Part shown: piece by piece, positions 11,215 through 20,379 of the stretch
Layout of the letters: each line of letters starts with the position of its first letter
Numbering within the stretch: position 1 is the stretch's first letter
From: Aquarana catesbeiana
Taxonomy: Eukaryota > Chordata > Amphibia > Anura > Ranidae
Assembly: GCF_042186555.1 (NCBI RefSeq)
Contig: NC_133326.1
Location: 435,033,077 to 435,097,076 of the forward strand
Direction: 5' to 3'
DNA length: 64,000 nucleotides
The notes under the pieces: generated by a model
What the model was told of the DNA's origin: nothing
Database searches by the model: none
What the model saw: only the letters and a program-made list of their open reading frames with translations
Program-made: the position numbers and the translations under genes

Positions 11215-12514
11215 GAAGATATAGAGTGCTGCACACCCCGATTAATGTCAAAAAGAAAAAGAAGATATCCCCCGTGGGGCTTTAAAGCAGCAAAAAATTA
11301 TGAAAATAATAAGTTGTTACTTGAAAGGGTTTTTTAATTTGTGGGACTTAACCGTAATGGTTAAAATAAGAGCTGTGCTACAGGAGATAACACAAATGAA
11401 GCTGGCACAAGTTTATACAATGATCAAGCGCTATAATAGGGTGATAATCCTAACGCGTTTCGACCCCGTTGGGTCATCTTCAGAGGATTGAGGCGCTGTG
11501 ACAAAATTTACGTATTAGAGTTCATGGATGTGACCATAAAAATATAATATATATATATATGTTTAACAGTATAATTACCAATCACATTGTGTTTGAGCAA
11601 TTTCTCCTGAGCTTATAATAATTCTCCGACGTCTTCCCCACCGGGTCCCGACAGGGGTCCCTGGCCGTCCACCACGTCAACAGGGGAAAAGGGGGGGTTT
11701 ACTCGTCCATGCGTGTCTTACAAGGAGTCACACCAAGTGGATATTTCCCAAAACTGGGGAGGAGCGTGGGGGCAAGCGAGCGACACCTGCAACCAAAGCA
11801 TCAAACAACAGACAACTGTACCATCAGTGCGTTCTGTTTAGCACAGATAGAGATATAGGTATCATGTGTGACTTTTTGAAAAAAAGGATAACTCTGTTTA
11901 TAATTTATTTAATATTTGTTTGATGTTGTCTGTACTTATTGGGGTCAGCGATGTATGAATATTCCCATAGTGGTTAATATTTTAGAACAGGCGAGATCGG
12001 ATGAAATTATCTGTTATTCTCCCCTGTTTTCACCAATCTATCATAATACTGGACACTTTAGTGTGCCCCCTCAGGCGCACTTAACATGTTTACAATACAT
12101 TGGCTAGCATTTTCATTCTGCTGTAATGACAACCCCTACCATCTGGAGCATCACATGTATGTTTTTTGTTAAATCCAATGGAGGTAGCCCATGGCTGCCT
12201 CGAATGCATTCCAACCACCCACAGCTTTCTAGATCTTTGTACACTAGAATGCAATTTATAAATTTATAGGTTTCTTATAATCTTTTTACATATTGTCTGC
12301 ATTGTGTTGTTCCCCCGCCTCTCCCCCTTCCGGAGCCCGATGTGGGTTCCATGGACCGTGGACCCGTCCTGGGGATGGGGGCTTCGTCGTTGCGTCTCTT
12401 CCTGGCAGGAAAAGAGGGGGGGTACAATTAAAGGGTCCGTGCCTCCTTTCTGCACCCTCGGGTGTATCATTTCCTGCCAGCGGCGTTCCGGATCACATCC
12501 GGATGCCGTGGCGT
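11215..12514. mobile_element. PLE-B: candidate Penelope-like terminal-repeat remnant, no coding sequence
   Basis: It begins around TGCTGCACACCCCGATTAATG, which resembles the PLE-C terminal word GATGCCGCACACCGGATGTAG, and includes a strong hammerhead motif (11446-11489). From about 11600 to 12514 I recognise no protein: there is GC-rich sequence at 11640-11800, AT-rich sequence at 11850-12290, then GC-rich sequence containing an inverted pair TTCCTGGCAGGAAA / TTTCCTGCCAG (about 12401-12480). A stretch near 12490 (CACATCCGGATGCCG) again resembles the PLE-C end. The boundaries are approximate. Part of this stretch could be degraded Gypsy-A gag-protease, but no such reading was found. Confidence 0.4.
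11446..11489 (-). ncRNA. Hammerhead ribozyme, near-consensus (PLE-B)
   Basis: On the minus strand: stem I AATCCT, core CTGAAGA (matches CUGANGA), stem II GACCC-AACG-GGGTC (5 perfect pairs with a tetraloop), GAAA, CGCG, TTA, and the stem I partner AGGATT. All conserved core bases are present; the only oddity is one extra T between the core and stem II. The very short stem III is the form known from PLE pseudo-LTRs, where it may process the element RNA. This is the best ribozyme candidate in the window. Confidence 0.7.
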
Positions 12515-13345
12515 TGCGGGCATCACACCACACCTTCCCTTTTAATACCCTAAGAACAACACAAGAATAACTCTATGGGTGTGTGGTGCGGGCTAGCCTG
12601 CGGTGCAGCACAACAGTTTACAAACTTACAAAGCTCTACCGTATTCCCCTCCTCCATTAACTGGTGTTGTATCATGCGTCTGTGTATTCCTCCAGAGCAC
12701 AACGCCAGTCTGCCTTGAGTTGTAGAAAGTTCATCAGCTCTCCAATTGTGACATGCCACTTTAGGTTATGGAGTCCCGGTAATGAACAGTAGCTACAATT
12801 TTGGCCTGACACAAACAGAGACCCTACTAACTACCTACAGGCCTGGTCTCAGTTACTAGACGCCAACAAAGTAATGGGGTGCGTGTACGATCTTACCGAC
12901 CCGAGTCTGCTCTGCATCCGCTGGTGACTCTGACCAGTACAAAATGTCTCTCCAACAAGTATGCGGTCCCGCAGTGTATGTTGTTTTATTCCTCAGCTCT
13001 CATCCGTCTTCCTGCAAGCAATTCCTCGTTCCTCTGGACAGGATCAGGATCTTGGACACAAGTAGCTTCACTCAACTGCAGTTCTGGTCACTGAAGTCTG
13101 CTCCCACACCTGGATGCTGTAGGATTCTCTGCACACAGTCCTCAGAACCAGCTCCTTCTCAAAACGGCTGCCTGCTGGCTCCTCTCTCTCTCTCTTATCA
13201 ATTTCTGTCCAAACTGCCTGTTAGCTGTGTCAGGAAAAACAGCGGCATCTTGTGGCCAAACAGCAGAATGACAGTTAAATATTTTATTTTAAACAAACAG
13301 TGTACAAACAGTGTTCAGACAATGAGAGATGCCTCCCATCTTACA
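12515..13345 (-). repeat. Gypsy-B 3' LTR
   Basis: It is homologous to 29225-29907. The minus-strand start is TGTAAGATGGGAGGC (13345) and the low-coordinate end is near TGCGGGCATC. It holds about 150 bp (about 13160-13315, including a TC run and AACAGCGGCATCTTGTGG) absent from the 5' LTR copy. The low-coordinate boundary is uncertain by about 20 bp. Confidence 0.7.
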
Positions 13346-13481
13346 TGCCACCCCATTAGAGGTTGTCGTCCTCGGCAACCCTCCCCATACAAACTCATTC
13401 TGTGCATAGCGCTGTGGGGGCACACCAGCATTGGGCCTGGTTGACCCTCGAAGAGGGATAGGTTCAGAAGCACTGGGGACG

Positions 13482-14085
13482 TCAGACATCTAATGGGGGA
13501 GGGGCTGCTGATTGCGCAAAACTTTCCCTGGGTGGCAAACTTGTCACGGCTGGAGCCCCTGTGGGTACCGGGGCAGGGACAACCCACCATTCCTCCTCCT
13601 CCTCCAAGAGTATTTGCTCTGTACCCTGAGCAGAAGGAGGCATCTCCTCCACGCACACAGGCTCATCAAAATTACAACGTCTCAACATGTTACGGTGCAA
13701 GTTTCGTGAAGGCCCTCCAATCCCTATTGGCTCTACCTCATAGTCCGGGATGGCAGGGTCTACCCTTCTCTTCACCGTGTAAGGGACTGCCTCCCACCAC
13801 CCGTCCAACTTTCCAGACGGCCGTTTAGCTTTGACCATCACTCGATCACTGTAGGCAAAGCCATCCCTCTGCACTGGTCTTGGGTTAGGGTGTACCACTT
13901 GTCCCAGGCACTCCCTCACAACCTTGTGGATTGCTCTCAGCCAGCGGCGATGCTCTCGCACCCATGCAGTGGTATTTCTTGGTGATGGCTCCATCGGATT
14001 GTGCATGTGGAGATCTTCATAAAATGAGGGACGGGTTTCCGCGCTCACGGACCTGAAGGCTTGCAGCCTCCCCTTACACTTACCC
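13482..14085 (-). pseudogene. Gypsy-B integrase C-terminal region
   Basis: A 188-codon frame (14048 to 13482) begins shortly after the junction with the 14.09-15.0 kb insert. It contains HRRWLRAIHKVVRECL, a basic SH3-like/GPY-type stretch (FAYSDRVMVKAKRPSGKLDG...WWEAVPYTVKRRVDP), then NLHRNMLRRC and an acidic, proline-rich tail. This would be the DNA-binding end of the integrase. No chromodomain is seen, unlike Gypsy-A. The zinc and catalytic domains lie beyond the insert at 15024-15900. Confidence 0.7.
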
Positions 14086-14089
14086 CCGA

Positions 14090-14995
14090 AGGGGTGAGTT
14101 AAATAGTAAAGGAAAGTTAATTAGGGGTAGATGGCGCTACCTTACCAGGGTACCTTGATTTATAATATAAATGAACCTCAAAAGGAAAAATAAAATTAGA
14201 AATATAAAAGTGCTAAATACAACCCCTTAGTCACTCAGATTCATTAGGTAGTGGATATAAGTGTCCAGCATTACCTGAATGGACTGTACTAGCATGTCAG
14301 TCTCATACCTCCATGCAGGTGTACACCGTGTGACTAATCATCATAAATTGATTTAAGTGACAACTTGTAAAAATTAATATATGACAATGCAAAAAATAAA
14401 TAAAATAAAACACCACGGTCTAAGTCCTATGTTGATCCCCAATTGTGTCCAAATGTGCTTTTATGCATAGGGTGGGTTAAGTATAAATACATGTATCATA
14501 AATAGTCCCAACTTAGACAAACAGTGCAGGACTGCACATTGAAATTTATAGAAAAAATGGTGAGAAAGATATATATTAAAATGTATTTTTATGTATGTAT
14601 TTTTACTTCTTGATGCTGGACTTTGATACACCTATTAATTTTTTTAATTAATAGGTGTATTAAAGTCCAGCATCAAGAAGTAAAAACGTCTGTGGTAGTG
14701 ACTTTCGTGAAAACAGCTGATCAGATCCAGTGACTTGCGGTGCTCCCCCTCAAAGATCCCCACTCACCAGCTCCCTGCACCCCTGCAGGGTTAGTAGGCA
14801 TGTAGTACCAGGCAGTGATATGATGTATATGGGTCCTCAGGGTCCCCCGCTCCAGCTGTGAAGTATCCTTCAGTATATCCTCATATAGAAGAAACAGGGC
14901 TCCATAGTGTGATACGTTTTAAGTAGTTTATTTAGCTATCATAACAGCACATAAAATAAGATAAATAAAAATAACTAAAAGAAATAAATTAAAAT
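14090..14995. mobile_element. Unidentified insert in Gypsy-B integrase, with a 41-bp-arm hairpin
   Basis: About 0.9 kb of AT-rich, non-coding sequence separates the two integrase pieces. It contains a near-perfect hairpin (14600-14686). The right end (TTTATTTAGCTATCATAACAGCACATAAAATAAG) and the general make-up recall a PLE pseudo-LTR or other retroelement tail. No protein similarity is seen, and I could not read an unambiguous target-site duplication. Confidence 0.45.
14600..14686. repeat. Hairpin: 41-bp arms, 5-nt T loop
   Basis: The left arm is 14600-14640 and the right arm 14646-14686, with one mismatch (G/A at the middle). The spacer is TTTTT. The arms contain CTTCTTGATGCTGGACTTT and its complement. 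It would extrude easily as a cruciform, and probably marks a head-to-head junction of two copies of the same terminus. Confidence 0.9.
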
Positions 14996-15023
14996 CCGGG
15001 CTATTTCTAAAAGAGCCAAGTAG

Positions 15024-15696
15024 TCACACAACGTATAATCTGTTTCGTATGGAAAGAGCTCGTGCGTCTAGAACCATCAGCTGTGCGGCGTGCGCCTCAG
15101 CTGCGTTCCACACTCTCCTACTTCCGCGTGTGACGTCAGTGCGTAGCTCCCGTCCGGCTCTCCCAAACATGAGCATATGCGGGGAGTAACCGGTAGTACT
15201 GTGTACCCCGTTATAGGCCCACATCAGTTGAAGGTAGGTACTCGGGCCACCGAGCCTTTTGGTTGTCTTCCAGAGTCCGCAGCATCTGGAGCAAGCTGCA
15301 GTTGAACTGCTCGCACGTCCCATTTCCCTGGGGGTGATACGTTCGATGCCATACAGTTGATACAGCTCATTCATCAAAGTACCCTGAAAACATGCCCCCT
15401 GGTCCGAATGTATCCTCCGAGGACACCCGAACACCTGTATAAAGTGTTTACAGACAGCATCCATGGCCGACTCTGCCGTCTGGTCTCTGGTGGGTACAGC
15501 CACCGCATACTTAGTGAAATGATTTGTCATGACTAAACAGTACGAGTGTCCCGAGGCAGAGTACCCAATCTGTACATAATCGATCATAAGAAGCTCTAGG
15601 GGCGCTGAGGTCTGGATGGCCTGAACAGAAGCCCGCTGTTCAATACTCTTGCTCAACCCAAAGAGTCAACACTTAAGACATGCCTCAGCCACCATG
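15024..15696 (-). pseudogene. Gypsy-B integrase catalytic core
   Basis: The 210-codon frame (15656 to 15024) carries the first catalytic Asp in LELLMIDYVQIG, the second in RIHSDQGACF, and a conserved AYNGVHSTTGYSPHMLMFGR tail. The catalytic Glu region is shifted out of frame: the readable peptide has ITPREMGRASSS, while the neighbouring frame reads PQGNGTCEQFNCS, so a one-base indel lies near 15335. Just upstream, EACLKC is the second half of the HHCC zinc site and is followed by a stop. The CR1 tail then intervenes. Confidence 0.85.
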
Positions 15697-15822
15697 TTAC
15701 ATAGTTACATAGTTAGTAAGGTTGAATAAAGACACCAGTCCATCCAGTTCAACCTGAGTGTGGGTGCGTGTATACAATTGTCCCTATCCCTGTACATTGC
15801 GTCTCATTAAGATGCTCATTAT
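15697..15822 (-). mobile_element. CR1-B: short CR1 LINE 3' end
   Basis: About 126 bp is nearly the same as the 3' end of the CR1 copy at 29963-30899 (TTACATAGTTA, then AAGACACCAGTCCATC, then CCCTGTACATTGCGTC). The 3' terminus carries the octamer-like repeat ACATAGTTACATAGTT, as expected for CR1-type LINEs, which end in short tandem repeats rather than poly(A). It interrupts the integrase zinc-binding region. It is extremely 5'-truncated. Confidence 0.75.
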
Positions 15823-17228
15823 TATTGTCTGCCAGATCGGGACAGTATACCAGTCATTGGAGCCACTTAAACGTTTTCTCACTTCCGAAATGGGCTCCCC
15901 TTTCATGAGCCTCCCGGGCGGCCTCCGGTCCCCCATGACATGGGGATGACAATCTGATACTGCAGCTCTGACTGTAAGTATATGGTCCGACACATGAGGT
16001 CCTGGGTAACAGTCAGCTTATCCCACTGCCTCAACAACTTTTGGCCCTCTGGAGTCAGACGGGCCCGCTCCTCTGGCCGAGGCCAGATCTTAGTCCGGAC
16101 CCATTCTCTCACTTTCCACAGGTCTGGGCAGCCATTCTGGAATCCCTCCCAATCAGCCAACGTCTTGCCTAGCATCATGGGCATTCCGGACGCCACCCCA
16201 CTTGAATGTGCCACGTCCTGGACATGGGTACTCGACCAAGGTCAGGAGTTTCAGTGTCCTCTAACTCCTCATCGGCATTCCAATTAGACAACCCAACAGG
16301 GACTCGGGAGAGTGCATCGACGTTGCCGTTCTCCCTTCCTGACTGAAACTTGATGCGGTATTGGTACTTAGAAAGTCGAGCCAACCACCTCTGCTTCAGC
16401 GCACCAAGCTTGGCATTCTCTAGATGCGCTAACAGGTTGTTGTCCGTCATCACAGTCACCTCTTCACCTGTCAGGTACTCCACGAACCTTTCGGTCATGG
16501 CCCACACCAGTGCCAGTAGTTCCAATATAAAGGAGCTATAGTTGTCAGGGTTGAGCTCCGACTCCCTCAGAGACCGGCTGCCATAGGCAATGACTCTTTC
16601 ACGTCCTTCCTGGACTTGTGATAACATGGCCCCCAAGCCATGTAGGCTCCCGTCAGTGTACAGCAGGAATGGTGTATCAAACCGCGCATAAGCCAGAATC
16701 TGGGCACTGGTCAATGCCCGCTTCACTACTTCGAAGGCCTCTTGTTGCCGGGGTCCCCACTTGATGGGACGATTCTTTGGGCCCCCCGCAGTGCCTCTTG
16801 TTAACTCTTTTAATGGGCCCACCAAATGAGCAAATTTGGGTATAAACCTCCTGTAGTAGCCGGCCAATCCCACAAATGCTCACACCTCTCGTAGTGTATG
16901 CGGTTGGGGCCCGTTCTGGATGGCTTCCACCTTGCTGGGGGCCGGCTTTACCCCCTCCTGGGTGACCACATGTCCCAAATACTCGATCTGCTGTTTAAAT
17001 GGTTGGCACTTCTTGGGCTTGATCTTGAGCCCATGGTCTCACACCCATCCTAGGACCTGTTTCAGCTTCTGGAGGTGATCTTCAAAAGAGGCCCCAAACA
17101 CTACTATGTCGTCCAAGTAGATCAATACCGACTCGAAGTTGAGATCCCCCAGACAGTGCTCCATCAAACACTGGAATGTTCCTGGGGCATTGGACAGGCC
17201 AAACGGTATCCAGTTAAACTCAGAGTCC
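15823..17228 (-). pseudogene. Gypsy-B reverse transcriptase (second half), RNase H, integrase N-terminus
   Basis: From 17228 downward: FNWIPFGLSNAPGTFQCLMEH and YLDDIVVFG (RT motif C, about 17115), a stop, then the thumb (FAGYYRRFIPKFA-like at 16870) and RNase H with TDGSLHGLGAMLSQ, ELLALVWAM, TDNNLLAHLENAKLGALKQRW and DALSRVPV (16640-16300). The spacer and start of the integrase zinc domain (HERGAHFGSEKTFKWL) lie around 15900-15840. RT is interrupted at 17228 by PLE-C and resumes at 26998. Stops are present near 16880 and 17040. Confidence 0.85.
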
Positions 17229-17459
17229 TTAGATGCAGACAAGCAAAGAAAGTGTTTCCACCGCTCAGGCTGACACTGACCCAGGTGTAAGTGGAAGTTT
17301 CAGAGCAGAAGAGCTCCAGGTGCTGGCTGAATGCTAGACAAAGCAGGCTTGAATGGAGGAGAAGATTTGGATGCCGCACACCGGATGTAGTCAAAAAACT
17401 TCACTTTATTGAAAAAATGGGATCATCAAAATAACAAGACTGTCATGCAGAAAGTACAG

Positions 17460-17509
17460 GTAAGCTGACGCGTTTCGCACTCAGGACTGAGTGCTTACTC
17501 ATAGCTAAC
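17460..17509 (-). ncRNA. Degenerate hammerhead-like motif (PLE-C, copy 1)
   Basis: On the minus strand, stem I GTTAGCT pairs with AGCTTAC; a long perfect stem II GCACTCAG-TC-CTGAGTGC is followed by GAAA and CGCGTC. The stretch that should read CUGANGA is ATGAGTAA, so the core is altered while the stems are kept. Further copies lie at 23660-23709 (minus) and 26826-26876 (plus). Confidence 0.45.
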
Positions 17510-18171
17510 AAATATTAAAAAGACAAACTCTTATATAGCTCAATGGGGTATCACATGATTGCCCAATTAGATGGTCATTGAGTCTCAGCTGGAAGCCGAT
17601 TTAATGAGGTCTCGGCATCTGCTGGCTATTTGGTGTGTTGACTGATTGAGAAATGTTTTCAAAACCGTGACATGTAAATAGATGACAAAGAATGTGAAAA
17701 AAGATGTGTATATGTACATGTGCAGGCAAAAAATATATATGTGTGTATATATATATATATGGTGAATCCTATCAATAAACGTGTATATAATAATGAATAT
17801 ACTTCTATAACGTGTATATATAAAAAGGTGATAAGTATCAAAAAAAGGGATTACTATTGGGTGAAAGGAAAAAATGTGTGAAAAATATTTCTCATTAAAA
17901 AAAAAGAGAAAATATATTAATAAAAATATTCAGACAACGTGCAAAGTAAATGTGAAGAGTGAATGTAATAAAACTATATGTGAACAAAATATATGAATAT
18001 GATGAAGCTCTCTATAATATGCCGGTGAAGTGGATGAAGCTCTCTATAATAAGTCGGAATAATGCAGGTGAAATATAGAGCAATGTGACCTGAAATAATG
18101 CGTGATATGCCCGCGGTTGATAACAAGGTACATATAGGGCCCTATAATAATAGAAATAAACTGTGGGATTC

Positions 18172-18792
18172 AAAGACATAAAATCACGCTGATAAGGGTT
18201 GCCCTGATCTGGTCAAATGGCAGTGATATATGCAGGGTCCCAGTAGACTGACTTGTAACGTAGTGACGTAGCAGGGTGTGTGTGGAATTTCAGGAATGAA
18301 GCAGCGGTGTTCAAGGTAATAGAACGCCGCTAATCTGTGTCACACTAAATGTCTAGATGGAATTATAGTGATGGTAATAAAGTTGGTAGAGGTCTCGGCC
18401 AGTCACCCAAGTTTAAGGGATCACAAAAAGGGACAAATGAAAAACAAGTAAGGTACTATAGGCTGGGATACGAAGACATAAAATCACGCTGATCAGGGTT
18501 GCCCTGATCTGGTCAAATGGCAGTGATATATGCAGGGTCCCAGTAGACTGACTTGTAGCGTAGTGATTCTAAATGATGAGCCTGGCCGTGAGCAAGGTGT
18601 GTGTGGAATTTCAGGAATGAAGCAGCGGTGTTCAAGATAATAGAGCGCCGCTAATCTATGTCACACTAAATGTCTAGATGGAATTATAATGATGGTAATA
18701 AAGTTGGGGGTGGTCTCGGCCAGTCACCCGAGTTTAAGGGGTCACAAAAAAGGACAAATGAAAAACAAGTAAGATACTACAGGCTGGACGAA
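18172..18792. repeat. Tandem duplication of about 300 bp in the PLE-C terminal repeat
   Basis: Two adjacent units begin at AAGACATAAAATCACGCTGAT (about 18172 and 18473). Both contain TTGCCCTGATCTGGTCAAATG, AAGCAGCGGTGTTCAAG and GTCTCGGCCAGTCACCC. The first unit lacks ATTCTAAATGATGAGCCTGGCC, present in the second. Confidence 0.85.
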
Positions 18793-20042
18793 AATGTTAC
18801 CAGACTGAGATCGTAAAAATTATCCGGACAGACAATTAAGTTAAAAATATGTTAGTATGTGATCCGTCTCGGGTGGCTCATAAAAAAGCATGTCTCAGTA
18901 TATGTGTGTCAGCAAATGCCAAGACCTCCAAACAAAACATATTAGAATAATACATCTTATGAGTCCACTAATACAATGCTCATATATTGACACCGGCAAG
19001 TGAAACAGATGAAAACAGGCATATAATGATCGGCGTGAATCCAATCTATAAAGACGATGAGAAGAAATATTATAATGCTGCATTCTAAAGAGAAACAACT
19101 ACATATTCATATTGCAACATTACACTCGCAAAATAAGCACTGAACACAAACGATACAATGTATGTCAGCTTATGTACATATAAATAAGCTTAATATATCT
19201 GAATTATGATCCCAAGGTGTCCAAAAAAATATATATATGGACAACAAGGTGTACAAAATGTGAATGAATGAAATGAATAAAATGAATAAAATAAAATAAA
19301 ATAAAATAGTGTGAAAACATATTGCGTAAAAACCTAATATATATATCAGGTGTTTCCTACACAACTAGAAAGATGTATAGGACAATGAAAATTTCCATAT
19401 ATATCTATGTGATAAAGAATGAGCTAGAATAAAAGTAATAATAATGAAATAAAATTGTGAAACCTCATGATACAAATCATGAGTAATTATCCAAAGAAAA
19501 CGAGGAAAAAAGTAAATATAATAACACAAAAATGTGTGGAGAACGAAATAGAATAAAACTATTTATCTCAATATTGTCGCGATATGCATCCTCAGGTAAA
19601 ATTAGCTTGTACTTTAGTTAGGTATATAAAACACCCGAACATGATGGATATCGCGAAACAATAAAAGATATTGTATATTGCTATTGTTAATGTAACCTTT
19701 TGCAAACATCTATTATTGGCCATGGTTCCCTGGGAATTCCTGCTCTGCCATAGTTACTATACTGAGTATGCAGAGTAGGGGAACTTGTCGGGCATATATA
19801 CCAATCAAGGTGGTAAATATTATATATTCATGTATAAGATTGGGTATGTTTGTACATGGGCCCCAATGGTCAGTAGATGGAAAAAACTCCTATTTTGGCA
19901 CCATCTGACCGGAACACAAAACGAGAGGAAATAGAAAATGGCTGACAAAACGTGAAAATGTAAAAAATGAACATGAAATGTTCTTTTATAAGGACTCATA
20001 ATAGTGTAGGTGTTATGACCATGTTCAAGCAGTATAGGAAAG

Positions 20043-20379
20043 TTACTCATAAAAATAGGAAACATCCCATTCAAAGTTGAGGCCCAAAGGAATTCTCGTA
20101 TTTAAAGAGAATATCCAATAAACTTCGCGTTTGCAAAGCAGTTGGAACCTGTCTCCTCCCCTAGTGGGGGTGACAATTTTCTCTATACCTTGGATATGGA
20201 GACTTGTAACGTCTTTCTGATGTACAAAAATCCAATGTTTTGCCACGTTAGTTAATCTGTCCTTTTCAATATCGTATAAATGGTCATATAGACGGTCCCT
20301 GAGGCGGCGTGTTGTCCGCCCGACATACTGAATCTGGCAAATATCGCAAGTAATCACATATATTATAAACTGGATGTTT
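20043..20379 (-). pseudogene. PLE-C GIY-YIG endonuclease domain
   Basis: The 104-codon frame starts at ITCDICQIQYVGRTTRRL, with the GIY-YIG signature seen as IIYVIT...QYVGR and the downstream Arg (RDRLYDHLYDI) and Glu (KREVYWIFSL) in the expected places. It should be the C-terminal end of the RT protein, but the frame changes between the cysteine linker (ending NIASFIN at 20380) and this domain, with a stop in each frame there. A small deletion of two bases would explain it. The active enzyme nicks target DNA to prime reverse transcription. Confidence 0.8.

Larger units (their letters stand above)
17229..19598. repeat. PLE-C terminal repeat, 3' copy
   Basis: Positions 17229-18508 recur directly at 23427-24727. 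Positions 17352-19598 recur inverted at 24728-26982. It contains the hammerhead-like motif (17460-17509), a TA run at 17741-17762, an internal tandem duplication of about 300 bp (18172-18792) and an AAAAT/AATG run at 19258-19308. It has no genes. The first 123 bp (17229-17351) are absent from the inverted copy. Confidence 0.85.

Noticed and set aside
17164..17394. Frame on minus strand repeated at the start of the 386-codon frame ending at 23594
   Set aside because: It lies in the PLE terminal repeat; the similarity is due to DNA duplication, not a gene.
18172..18792. CRISPR- or minisatellite-like array
   Set aside because: Only two units of about 300 bp without spacers; a simple tandem duplication.
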